From an uncultured Actinomycetes bacterium (GTDB lineage Bacteria > Actinomycetota > Thermoleophilia > Miltoncostaeales > Miltoncostaeaceae): a stretch of 5,656 nt of DNA. Positions within the stretch are counted from its first letter, which is position 1. Every line of letters starts with the position of its first letter. Location: the NCBI GenBank assembly GCA_937862675.1, contig CALMEC010000161.1, forward strand, positions 1 to 5,656, read 5' to 3'. A program made the position numbers and the translations under genes. Below the pieces are notes generated by a model. It was not told the origin of the DNA, did not search any database, and worked only from the letters and a program-made list of their open reading frames with translations. Positions 1-5,656 of this stretch are shown here, one piece after another.

Positions 1-379
1 CACCAGCGTGATCGTGTCGTCGATCGCCGCCCTCCTCGGCGTCGCCGTCGCATGGGCGTGGTTCGGCAAGGGTTCCATCCGCCGGCGCGACTTCGCGGCA
101 CGGCATCCTGCGCTGCGCGGGTTCCTGGAGGACGCGTGGCGCTTCGACCAGGTCTACGACGAGGTCGTCGTCGAACCCGGACGGGCGTCCGGCATCGGAT
201 TGCGCGACCACGGCGAGGCCGTGATCGCCCGCGGGCCGATCCGGGCCGTCAGCGCCACGGCCGGTGAGTGGTGGCGCCTGCTCCACCACCTTCAGAGCGG
301 CTTCGTCCGCACCTACGCCTTCGCCCTCCTCGTCGGGCTGGCCGGCGTGGCCACGATCCTCATCCTGGTGGTGCGCTGA
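1..379 (+). CDS. nuoL: NADH-quinone oxidoreductase subunit L, C-terminal part (5' end outside window)
   Basis: This is the last 125 or so residues of the NuoL antiporter-like subunit of respiratory complex I, which pumps protons in the membrane arm. The reading frame is open from base 2 and ends at TGA 377-379, so the start lies upstream of the window. Visible features are a hydrophobic helix (about residues 3-20 of the fragment), a basic and amphipathic stretch, a segment containing WRFDQVYDEVVVEP, and a final transmembrane helix preceded by LQSGFVRTYAFALL. The W..D..YD..VV.P and LQSG.VR.YA patterns are typical of NuoL C-termini, where the lateral helix and the last helix lie. Its stop overlaps the nuoM ATG by one base (TGATG), which indicates operon membership and coupled translation. 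The identification rests on these motifs plus the following nuoM and nuoN. MrpA or another antiporter homologue is unlikely in this context. Confidence 0.9.
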   Translation, partial: TSVIVSSIAALLGVAVAWAWFGKGSIRRRDFAARHPALRGFLEDAWRFDQVYDEVVVEPGRASGIGLRDHGEAVIARGPIRAVSATAGEWWRLLHHLQSGFVRTYAFALLVGLAGVATILILVVR

Positions 380-1932
380 TGCCGTGGGTCACGCTGATCG
401 TCCTGGTGCCGCTCATCGGGTCCGTCCTCATGTTCGTCACACCGCGGCGGGACTCCGCCGCGGCGGAGGGGGCGGCGACCGGCTTCGCCATCGCGACCCT
501 CGGGCTGGTCGTGGTCGCGTTCACCCGCCTGGACCGTGACAACGGCGCCCTGCAGCTCATTGACCACCGTTCCTGGGTCCGGTCCGCGGGCCTCGCCTGG
601 GACGTCGGCGTCGACGGCATGTCCATCTGGATGATGGGGCTGACGGCCGTCCTGTTCCTGCTGGCGATCTTCGCGGTGATCGCCACCCGTCCGGACCGGA
701 CCCGGTCGTTCCTCGGTCTCATCCTGCTGGCCGAGGCCGGGCTGATGGGCGTGTTCGCCGCCGGCGATCTGGTGCTGTTCTACATCTCCTGGGAGGCGAT
801 GCTGGTTCCGTTCGCCCTTCTCATCTGGATGTGGGGGGATGCGCGCCGCAGGATCGCCGGGCTCACCTTCGTGATCTACACGATGGTGGGAAGCCTCCTC
901 ATGCTCGTCGCGATCGTCGCCACCGGAGTGCTGTCCGCGACGGGGGACGAGACGTTCAACTTCTCCATCCGCGAACTGGCCCACACGCAGTGGAGCGCGA
1001 CGCAGTCCACCTGGCTGTTCGCCGCGTTCGCGCTCGCGTTCCTGATCAAGATCCCGCTCTTCGCCCTCCACGGGTGGATGCCCCTGGCCTACGGATCGTC
1101 GCCACTCATCGTGACCGCGCTCATGTCCGCGGTCATGAGCAAGGCCGGCGTCTACGGACTGCTGCGCATCGCGATCCCGATCTTCCCGGAGGGGGCGGGG
1201 AACCTCGCCCTGCCGATCTCGATCCTCGCCGTGATCGGGATCATCTACGGATCCCTGATCGCGTGGCAGTCGACGTCCATGCGGATGCTGGTCGCGTACT
1301 CCAGCCTCGCCCACCTCGGCTTCATCGTGCTGGCCGTCATGTCGTTCAACCAGATGGCCGGGCAGAGCGCCGTCCTGCAGATGGTGAACCACGGCGTCGT
1401 CACCGCCGCGGCGTTCGCCATGGTCGGCATCCTGGGCCGCGTCCGGGACGGGGACGAGCGCATCGACCGGCTCTCCGGACTGGCCAAGGGAGCACCGTGG
1501 GCGGCGGGGATCTTCCTCGTCATCACGATGGCGTCCCTGGCGCTCCCCGGCTCCAACGCGTTCGTCGGCGAGTTCTTCATGCTCGCCGGAACCTTCCAGG
1601 AGCGGCCCGTGCTGGCGGTGATCGCCTGCTTCGGCATCGTGTACGCGTCCGTGTACGCGCTGCGTCTCTACCAGCGGACGATGAACGGCCCCTCCGACGA
1701 GGACGCCACCGTCGCACGCCGCGCGGAGCTGCGCTCGACGGACGTCCTCTACCTGGCCCCCCTCATCGCCGCCATGCTCGTGATCGCACTCTGGCCCGCG
1801 GGCATCACCGATTCGACGAAGGCCCCGGTCGAGCAGGCCTACAGCTCCTGCCGGCCGTCCACGTCACTGGTGGCCGACGCCCAGCCGGGCACCCGTGAAT
1901 ACGAAATCGCCACCAAGGGCCTCTGCCGGTGA
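379..1932 (+). CDS. nuoM: NADH-quinone oxidoreductase subunit M (NuoM)
   Basis: This is a 517-aa polytopic membrane protein, an antiporter-like proton-translocating subunit of complex I. Family length is about 500, so it is complete. Residues expected for the proton path are present: E139 in the SWEAMLVP helix, K224 in FLIKIPLFALHGW, H312 in SLAHLGFI, H338 in QMVNHGV, K255 in MSKAGVYGLLRI, and E398 in NAFVGEFFML. These correspond to E. coli NuoM E144, K234, H322, H348, K265 and E407. Two things are odd. The loop after K224 reads HGWMPLAYGSSP, where the family usually has a version of HxWLPDAHxxAP. There is also a polar tail of about 42 residues after the last helix (about 456-475), with two cysteines. 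The start is ATG 379, which overlaps the nuoL stop by one base, with a weak GGTGG about 7 nt upstream. The frame is open further upstream to 268, but that part reads as out-of-frame nuoL and lacks membrane character. Confidence 0.96.
   Translation: MPWVTLIVLVPLIGSVLMFVTPRRDSAAAEGAATGFAIATLGLVVVAFTRLDRDNGALQLIDHRSWVRSAGLAWDVGVDGMSIWMMGLTAVLFLLAIFAVIATRPDRTRSFLGLILLAEAGLMGVFAAGDLVLFYISWEAMLVPFALLIWMWGDARRRIAGLTFVIYTMVGSLLMLVAIVATGVLSATGDETFNFSIRELAHTQWSATQSTWLFAAFALAFLIKIPLFALHGWMPLAYGSSPLIVTALMSAVMSKAGVYGLLRIAIPIFPEGAGNLALPISILAVIGIIYGSLIAWQSTSMRMLVAYSSLAHLGFIVLAVMSFNQMAGQSAVLQMVNHGVVTAAAFAMVGILGRVRDGDERIDRLSGLAKGAPWAAGIFLVITMASLALPGSNAFVGEFFMLAGTFQERPVLAVIACFGIVYASVYALRLYQRTMNGPSDEDATVARRAELRSTDVLYLAPLIAAMLVIALWPAGITDSTKAPVEQAYSSCRPSTSLVADAQPGTREYEIATKGLCR
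1915..1919 (+). promoter_or_regulatory. Ribosome binding site for nuoN
   Basis: AAGGG lies 9 nt before the GTG at 1929, inside the last codons of nuoM. It supports GTG 1929 as the nuoN start, together with the 4-nt GTGA overlap with the nuoM stop. The match to the Shine-Dalgarno core is partial (AAGG), so translational coupling may matter as much as the site. Confidence 0.45.
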
Positions 1933-3368
1933 ACGTCGCTCCCCTCACACCGTTCCTCATCGTGTCGGGCACCGGCGTGCTCGCACTCCTCGCCGGCCTC
2001 CTCCCGGCGCCGCATCGCCGCATCGCCCCGACCCTGCTGTCGGTGCTGGGCCTCGTCGCGGCGGGCATCGTGGCCGGGTTCTTCTGGGGCGACCCGGACG
2101 CCGCGCTGTCGGAGAACTTCACCTCCAACCGGTTCAGCGTGCTCCTGACGTTCATCTTCCTGGTGGCGACCCTGGGCGCACTCGCCCTCTCGTGGCGCGA
2201 GCCCGCAGCCGCCGACAAGCGCGGTGAGTACGCCGGCCTCCTGATGCTGGCGGCGGCGGGGATGATCCTCGTGGCGGGCGCCGGCACGACAATCGTGCTG
2301 TTCCTGGGGATCGAGCTCCTGTCGGTGTCGCTCTACGTCCTGTGCGCCATCGAGACGTGGAGGATGCGCTCACTCGAGGCGGGCCTCAAGTACCTGATCG
2401 TCGGGGCCGTCGGATCGGCCGTCCTCGTCTACGGCCTGTCGTTCCTGTACGGCGCCACCGGTACCGTCTCGCTCGCCGGGACCCGGACGTCGCTGGCCTC
2501 CGGCGACATGCTGACGGATCCGCTCACGCTGGCCGCCATCGCCATGATCATGACCGGCCTCGCCTTCAAGGCGTCGGCCGTCCCGTTCCACATGTGGACC
2601 CCGGACGTGTACGACGGCGCCCCCACGCCGATCACGGCCTTCATGGCCACCGCCACGAAGGCCGCCGCGTTCGCCGGGTTCGTCCTGCTCTTCTCGGGCG
2701 CACTGGTCGCGACCTTCGACCACTGGAAGCTGGCCGTCGCGATCATCGCCACGGTCACGATGATCATCGGCAACGTTGCCGCGCTGCGGCAGACCGGGAT
2801 GAAGCGCATGCTGGCGTACTCCGGCGTCGCGCAGGCCGGATACCTCCTGATCGGCGTGGCGACCGGCACCCACGCGGGCATCGAGGCCCTCCTCTACTAC
2901 CTCATCGCCTACATCGCGATGACGTTCGCCGCGTTCGCCCTGGTCGTACAGCGTGAGCGCGAGATCCCGAACGGGGACGACATCGCGTCGTTCGCCGGCT
3001 ATGGACGCCGGCGACCGGTGGCGGGCATCGTCATGACGCTGTCGATGCTCTCGCTGGCGGGCTTCCCCCCTCTGGCCGGCTTCGTCGGCAAGTTCCTCCT
3101 GTTCAGCGCGGCCGTCGACGCGGACCTGACGTGGCTGGCCGTCGTCGGTGCCGTCGGCAGCATGATCAGCCTCGGCTACTACCTGCGCGTGGTCGGGGTC
3201 ACCTGGGCGACCGAGCCGGCGACGGACGGGAGCGAGGGCCGGCGTTCACCACTCGCGGTGCAGTCGGTGGCCGTGATCGGCGGCCTGGCCGTCATCGGAC
3301 TGTCGCTCGGCGCCTCGCCGATCGTCGACGCCTGCCGGGACGCCGCCGCCGCGATCATCCCGCTGTAG
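1929..3368 (+). CDS. nuoN: NADH-quinone oxidoreductase subunit N (NuoN)
   Basis: This is a 479-aa polytopic membrane protein, the third antiporter-like proton-pumping subunit of complex I and the usual last gene of a nuo operon. Length matches the family (about 480-500). Expected charged residues are visible: E129 in FLGIELLSVSLYVL, K214 in LAFKASAVPFHMWTPDVYDG, K244 in TATKAAAFAGF, and K388 in AGFVGKFLLF. These correspond to E. coli NuoN E133, K217, K247 and K395. The motif FHMWTPDVYDGAPTP (220-234) is diagnostic for NuoN over NuoM or NuoL. SLAGFPPLAGFVGKF (375-389) is the standard helix-12 block, with Lys where NuoM has Glu. The GTG start overlaps the nuoM TGA by 4 nt (GTGA) and follows an AAGGG site. 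The stop is TAG 3366-3368, with a hairpin 6 nt later. Nothing suggests damage or transfer. Confidence 0.96.
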   Translation: MNVAPLTPFLIVSGTGVLALLAGLLPAPHRRIAPTLLSVLGLVAAGIVAGFFWGDPDAALSENFTSNRFSVLLTFIFLVATLGALALSWREPAAADKRGEYAGLLMLAAAGMILVAGAGTTIVLFLGIELLSVSLYVLCAIETWRMRSLEAGLKYLIVGAVGSAVLVYGLSFLYGATGTVSLAGTRTSLASGDMLTDPLTLAAIAMIMTGLAFKASAVPFHMWTPDVYDGAPTPITAFMATATKAAAFAGFVLLFSGALVATFDHWKLAVAIIATVTMIIGNVAALRQTGMKRMLAYSGVAQAGYLLIGVATGTHAGIEALLYYLIAYIAMTFAAFALVVQREREIPNGDDIASFAGYGRRRPVAGIVMTLSMLSLAGFPPLAGFVGKFLLFSAAVDADLTWLAVVGAVGSMISLGYYLRVVGVTWATEPATDGSEGRRSPLAVQSVAVIGGLAVIGLSLGASPIVDACRDAAAAIIPL

Positions 3369-3374
3369 GCCGCA

Positions 3375-3402
3375 GACACCACCCGCTGACAGCGCTGGTG
3401 TC
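3375..3402 (+). terminator. Nested hairpin, probable terminator of the nuo operon
   Basis: GACACCA (3375-3381) pairs perfectly with TGGTGTC (3396-3402). Inside, CGCT (3384-3387) pairs with AGCG (3391-3394) around a GAC triloop, with a small CC/C internal loop between the stems. It begins 6 nt after the nuoN stop. Only CTT at 3408-3410 stands in for a U-tract, as is common in high-GC actinobacteria. An alternative 6-bp pairing, CTGACA (3386-3391) with TGTCAG (3399-3404), overlaps it. Confidence 0.55.
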
Positions 3403-3429
3403 AGACACTTAACACGCGCGGACAGAGGG

Positions 3430-3456
3430 GGCGACCGTCGACGGGCGTCGGTCGCC
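3430..3456. terminator. Second hairpin in the convergent intergenic region, possible bidirectional terminator
   Basis: GGCGACCG (3430-3437) pairs perfectly with CGGTCGCC (3449-3456). Two further pairs (3439-3440 with 3446-3447) can form inside after a T-T mismatch. It lies between nuoN (+) and the minus-strand gene ending at 3573, where terminators for both are expected. There is no T-tract on either strand, so the role is inferred from position and stem strength. A weaker 7-bp stem, GGCGACG (3493-3499) with CGTCGCC (3522-3528), lies closer to the minus-strand stop with a 22-nt loop. Confidence 0.35.
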
Positions 3457-3572
3457 GTCGCAGGGGTCCTTCCGCACCGTGACCGTCGACCGGGCGACGC
3501 ACCCCCGATCACGTGGGCACTCGTCGCCGTTCACGACCTGGCCCGTCCGGTTGTCGACGCGCCGGTGGAGCG

Positions 3573-4778
3573 TCAGGCGCCGAGGCGCATCTGGATGACG
3601 CTGATGAGCGAGATCTGGGTCGCGACGACGGATGCGTCGACAGTCGTGCCGTAGCCGTTCTCCACGATCTGCTGGAACTCATCGAGCGCGATGGCGGCGG
3701 AGTCCCAGCGGCCGTCGGCGGCCGCGGTCCGCGCCTGCCGCAGGAACGCGAGTCCGCTGGCGGCCACCGTCGCGTCGCTGACCTGTCCCTCCGCCGCGGC
3801 CAGGTTCCATTGGCTGATGGCCTCGTCGATCAGGGCGATGCTGGCCGCCGGGGCCGACGGCGGTGCGACGATCTGCCGGGCGGGGTCGTTGGCGACCGCG
3901 AACGACGTGTCGGGGGCGAGCTGCGCCACCCGCAGCGTGTTGTCGGCGTTCAGGGTGGCCGTCGCGGACACGGCGGTGCCCGGACGGATGGCGGAGACGT
4001 CCACGCCCCCGGGCACCTTCATCGTGGTGATGACCGTGTAGGCGGGGTCCACCGTCGACCGGATGCGGATCGTCCCCTTGGAGGCCGACCGGATGAGGGT
4101 CCCGCCCGTCGGGATGGGAAGCGGTCCTGACGTCGGGATGACGCGGACACCGTCTCCGTAGAGGCGTGCCTGGGGCCCGACGATGCGCACGTTCGTCGTG
4201 ACGAGGTCGCCCACGGCGGGACGCACGGCGTCGAGTGACTTGGTGCCCTTGCGCGTGCGCGGCAGCCACACGGCCTGACGGACGACGACGAGGCCCCCTC
4301 GGGTCCCGATGGCGACCGCTCCCGGGTACCGCTTGACGACCACCCCGCGGATGCGGACGCGGGTCGTGGGTTTCGTGGCGCGCAGACCGGACTGGTACGT
4401 GCCGTTGCGCGCCCACTTGATGCCCCACTTGATGCCCAGCGGTGCACGCCCCCATTTGATGCCGGAGGTGGGGGTGCCCCATTTGATGCCGTTGACCCGC
4501 ACGCGCGTGCCGGCCCGCTGCCGGCGCAGCGAGTGGATCGTCATGAGACGACCGGACGTAAGCGCGACGACCGCCGTCTGCGACTGGTGCTGCCAGCCCA
4601 CGACGGTCCCGAGCCGATCCGGCGGGAGGGGGCGCATCGAGATGGAGGTGATGCCGGCGGTGGCCGGAGCGACGAGTGCGGCCGTCGCCACGGCGAGAAT
4701 GCCGGCACGCGCGATCGTCCGCCGCGTCGTGCCACCCCGGGACCGGATCCGCACGACGTCCTTCTGCTCCATACCCAT
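3573..4778 (-). CDS. Exported protein of unknown function with beta-rich repeats, a GIKW repeat cluster and a FIMAH-like C-terminal domain
   Basis: I do not recognise a named gene; this is a 401-aa protein. Residues 1-24 are basic and include TRRTIAR (18-24), which resembles a twin-arginine motif. A hydrophobic stretch to APATA (about 25-41) follows, with a plausible cleavage before G42, so the product is probably exported. The mature part has three beta-rich, Val/Gly/Arg-rich units of GTVVG... or RIRGVVV... type (about 55-97, 138-192 and 235-300), which recall DUF5666-like small beta domains. Between units 1 and 2 lie four GIKW copies (97-117). Residues about 313-401 are alpha-helical (SQWNLAAAEGQVSDATVA, then DGRWDSAAIALDEFQQIV) and resemble FIMAH-type domains of bacterial surface proteins. 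These domain names come from recalled pattern and were not searched. ATG 4778 is chosen because a TAGGAT box lies 8 nt upstream; ATG 4772 and ATG 4817 are alternatives in the same frame. It converges on nuoN and diverges from otsB, so it is probably monocistronic. Confidence 0.82.
   Translation of the reverse strand: MGMEQKDVVRIRSRGGTTRRTIARAGILAVATAALVAPATAGITSISMRPLPPDRLGTVVGWQHQSQTAVVALTSGRLMTIHSLRRQRAGTRVRVNGIKWGTPTSGIKWGRAPLGIKWGIKWARNGTYQSGLRATKPTTRVRIRGVVVKRYPGAVAIGTRGGLVVVRQAVWLPRTRKGTKSLDAVRPAVGDLVTTNVRIVGPQARLYGDGVRVIPTSGPLPIPTGGTLIRSASKGTIRIRSTVDPAYTVITTMKVPGGVDVSAIRPGTAVSATATLNADNTLRVAQLAPDTSFAVANDPARQIVAPPSAPAASIALIDEAISQWNLAAAEGQVSDATVAASGLAFLRQARTAAADGRWDSAAIALDEFQQIVENGYGTTVDASVVATQISLISVIQMRLGA
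4412..4490 (-). repeat. In-frame GIKW tandem repeat (four copies)
   Basis: On the plus strand, the 13-mer CCCAYTTGATGCC occurs at 4412-4424, 4424-4436, 4451-4463 and 4478-4490, with steps of 12, 27 and 27 nt. All steps are multiples of three. Read on the minus strand it encodes GIKWGTPTS, GIKWGRAPL, GIKW, then GIKWARNG. Two copies use ATC AAA TGG and two use ATC AAG TGG. The 9-residue period and near-identical DNA suggest duplication of a short segment inside the gene. Confidence 0.9.
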
Positions 4779-4786
4779 GCACGGCA

Positions 4787-4792
4787 ATCCTA
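4787..4792 (-). promoter_or_regulatory. -10-like box for the minus-strand exported protein
   Basis: TAGGAT on the minus strand fits TANNNT. Eight bases separate it from the A of ATG 4778, so transcription could start at or next to the start codon (leaderless mRNA). I see no convincing -35 hexamer at 16-19 nt spacing. The AGGA overlapping this box could instead serve as a weak ribosome site about 9 nt before the ATG. Confidence 0.4.
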
Positions 4793-4837
4793 ACCCGCGG
4801 AGCCCCCGGCGGCGCATCCGGAAACGGACCCCCGCCT

Positions 4838-4863
4838 GGCGAGCCCGGCATGTCGGGCTCGCC
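4838..4863. repeat. Perfect 10-bp inverted repeat in the divergent intergenic region
   Basis: GGCGAGCCCG (4838-4847) and CGGGCTCGCC (4854-4863) are exact reverse complements around a 6-nt spacer, GCATGT. The flanks could add CC/GG pairs after one mismatch. It lies about 60 bp upstream of the minus-strand ATG and about 200 bp upstream of otsB, within a 282-bp stretch (4779-5060) with no credible gene. It may be a regulator-binding palindrome for one or both genes, or a transcription-blocking hairpin. There is no T-run on either side. GCCCCGGGGC at 5013-5022 is a shorter perfect palindrome nearer otsB. Confidence 0.6.
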
Positions 4864-5048
4864 CGGGACGGCGCGGGCCGAGACCAGCGACGCTCTCACC
4901 CCGTCGCCCCGTGCCGCCGTCCCGTCCGCTGGCCGCGTGTGTGCGGAGACGACCGGCTGCGCCGGCCGCATCTCATCGTGAGGTCGTGGTCCCGGCCGCC
5001 GGAGCGTTCGATGCCCCGGGGCTCCGACGGACCTCGGACACGGGACAC

Positions 5049-5054
5049 TAGAGT
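5049..5054 (+). promoter_or_regulatory. -10-like box for otsB, probably leaderless
   Basis: TAGAGT fits TANNNT and is followed by six bases (CGTCGC) and then ATG 5061. This spacing places the expected transcription start on the A of the start codon. No purine-rich ribosome site is present just before the ATG, which fits a leaderless mRNA. No clear -35 hexamer is visible. Confidence 0.5.
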
Positions 5055-5060
5055 CGTCGC

Positions 5061-5656
5061 ATGCCCGACACCCTCTCCCCGGCCGGCCTGACCTCGGATC
5101 CGGACGCCCTCGCCGTCCTGCTCGACCTGGACGGGACCCTCGCTCCGATCGTCCCCGACCCCGCCGCGGTCGTCATCCCGGACACCATCCGGCGCTCGCT
5201 GGACCGGCTCGCCACCCGGGTCGGCCTGCTGGCGTTCATCAGCGGGCGCTCCCTGCACGACCTGCGGAGCATCGTGAGGATGGACGGGGTCGTGTACTCC
5301 GGCAACCACGGCACCGAGATCGTCGCCGCGAATGGGGACCCCGTCGACGCCGGCGTGGGCGATCTGACGCCGCTCCGTGAGTTCGCCGGCCTCTGGCGTC
5401 CAGAGGGGCTCGACCGCCACGGCCTGTGGCTGGAGGACAAGGGCGCCACCCTGACGTTCCACTACCGCAACGCCCCCGACCGGGATGCGGCCCGCGCGTT
5501 CCTGGACGCGGAGGTCACGCCGCGGGGACGTGAGGCCGGCCTGCGCGTCGAACCCGGCCGGATGTCGCTGGAGGTCCATCCGGCCGGCGAGGCCTCGAAG
5601 GGCACGGCCGTGCGCGCACTCCTGGCCGGCGCACCCGCGATCCGTTCCGTGCTGTC
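5061..5656 (+). CDS. otsB: Trehalose-6-phosphate phosphatase, N-terminal part (3' end outside window)
   Basis: This is a HAD-superfamily phosphatase expected to convert trehalose 6-phosphate to trehalose, the last step of the OtsA-OtsB pathway for the compatible solute trehalose, in the cytoplasm. 198 codons are visible, with no stop before the window edge; the family is usually about 230-270 aa. Motif I is DLDGTLAPI (22-30), with D22 as the nucleophile and D24 as the acid/base. Motif II is SGR (61-63). GNHGTE (81-86) and WLEDKGATLTFHYR (123-136) are the substrate-side signatures of the trehalose-phosphatase family. LEVHP (170-174) precedes K180, the probable motif III lysine. Motif IV (Asp-rich, Mg-binding) should lie just beyond the window. 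ATG 5061 is chosen because motif I falls at the usual distance and a TAGAGT box sits 6 nt upstream. No otsA is visible, so the partner synthase, if present, is outside this window. Confidence 0.9.
   Translation, partial: MPDTLSPAGLTSDPDALAVLLDLDGTLAPIVPDPAAVVIPDTIRRSLDRLATRVGLLAFISGRSLHDLRSIVRMDGVVYSGNHGTEIVAANGDPVDAGVGDLTPLREFAGLWRPEGLDRHGLWLEDKGATLTFHYRNAPDRDAARAFLDAEVTPRGREAGLRVEPGRMSLEVHPAGEASKGTAVRALLAGAPAIRSVL

Noticed and set aside
268..378. Upstream extension of nuoM to an in-frame start at 268
   Set aside because: This stretch is out-of-frame nuoL sequence, Pro/Arg-rich, and NuoM proteins begin with a hydrophobic helix, which matches ATG 379.
313..1392. A 359-aa open frame on the minus strand inside nuoM
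   Set aside because: It is a GC-rich shadow frame. Its translation is rich in Arg, Asp, Gly and His with no domain, and nuoM on the other strand has full motif support.
4412..4490. CRISPR-like short repeats
   Set aside because: The repeated unit is only 13 nt, the steps are 12 and 27 nt, and all copies are in frame and encode GIKW, so this is a protein repeat.
4779..4817. A 13-residue N-terminal extension of the exported protein to ATG 4817
   Set aside because: It would place the TAGGAT box inside the coding region, and it adds an Arg/Gly/Leu stretch that is not needed for the signal sequence. It remains possible but is less likely than ATG 4778.
4953..4965. Short CCGGC-TGC-GCCGG hairpin
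   Set aside because: A 5-bp stem with a 3-nt loop is expected by chance in DNA of this composition.
3679..4971. A 430-aa open frame on the minus strand overlapping the exported-protein gene in another frame
   Set aside because: Its translation is low-complexity (Arg, Gly, His, Pro, Asp), whereas the 3573-4778 frame has a signal sequence, ordered beta units and a helical domain.
4309..5091. A plus-strand open frame spanning the divergent intergenic region
   Set aside because: It is antisense to the exported protein, runs through the intergenic DNA and into otsB out of frame, and has Arg/Pro-rich composition without a domain.

Overview
The window is very GC-rich (about 70% by eye). It has actinobacterial-looking gene starts: stop/start overlaps inside an operon, and two ATG starts placed 7 to 9 nt after a TANNNT box, as expected of leaderless transcripts. 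The protein sequences point to Actinomycetota. The style of the secreted beta-repeat protein suggests a deep lineage such as Thermoleophilia, but that placement is inference only.

Left half (1-3368, + strand): the distal end of a complex I (NADH:quinone oxidoreductase) operon in canonical order, with the C-terminal part of NuoL, complete NuoM and complete NuoN. NuoL and NuoM overlap by 1 nt (TGATG) and NuoM and NuoN by 4 nt (GTGA), so the three are almost certainly co-transcribed and translationally coupled. They are the three antiporter-like proton-pumping membrane subunits. The key Glu/Lys residues are all visible in NuoM and NuoN. A nested hairpin just after nuoN is the probable end of the operon.

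Middle (3369-3572): a 204-bp convergent intergenic region with two good hairpins, a short direct repeat and no gene. It is followed by a minus-strand gene (3573-4778) for an exported protein of unknown function. That protein has an N-terminal signal with a twin-arginine-like motif, three beta-rich units, an unusual in-frame GIKW repeat cluster between the first two units, and a helical C-terminal domain that resembles FIMAH-type domains.

Right part: a 282-bp divergent intergenic region (4779-5060) with no credible gene. It holds a perfect 10-bp inverted repeat and a -10-like box next to each flanking start. A trehalose-6-phosphate phosphatase gene (otsB, + strand) begins at 5061 and runs off the window. 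The most unusual items are the GIKW-repeat exported protein, the perfect palindrome in the divergent promoter region, and a divergent loop motif in NuoM. I see no mobile element, CRISPR array, tRNA or rRNA.
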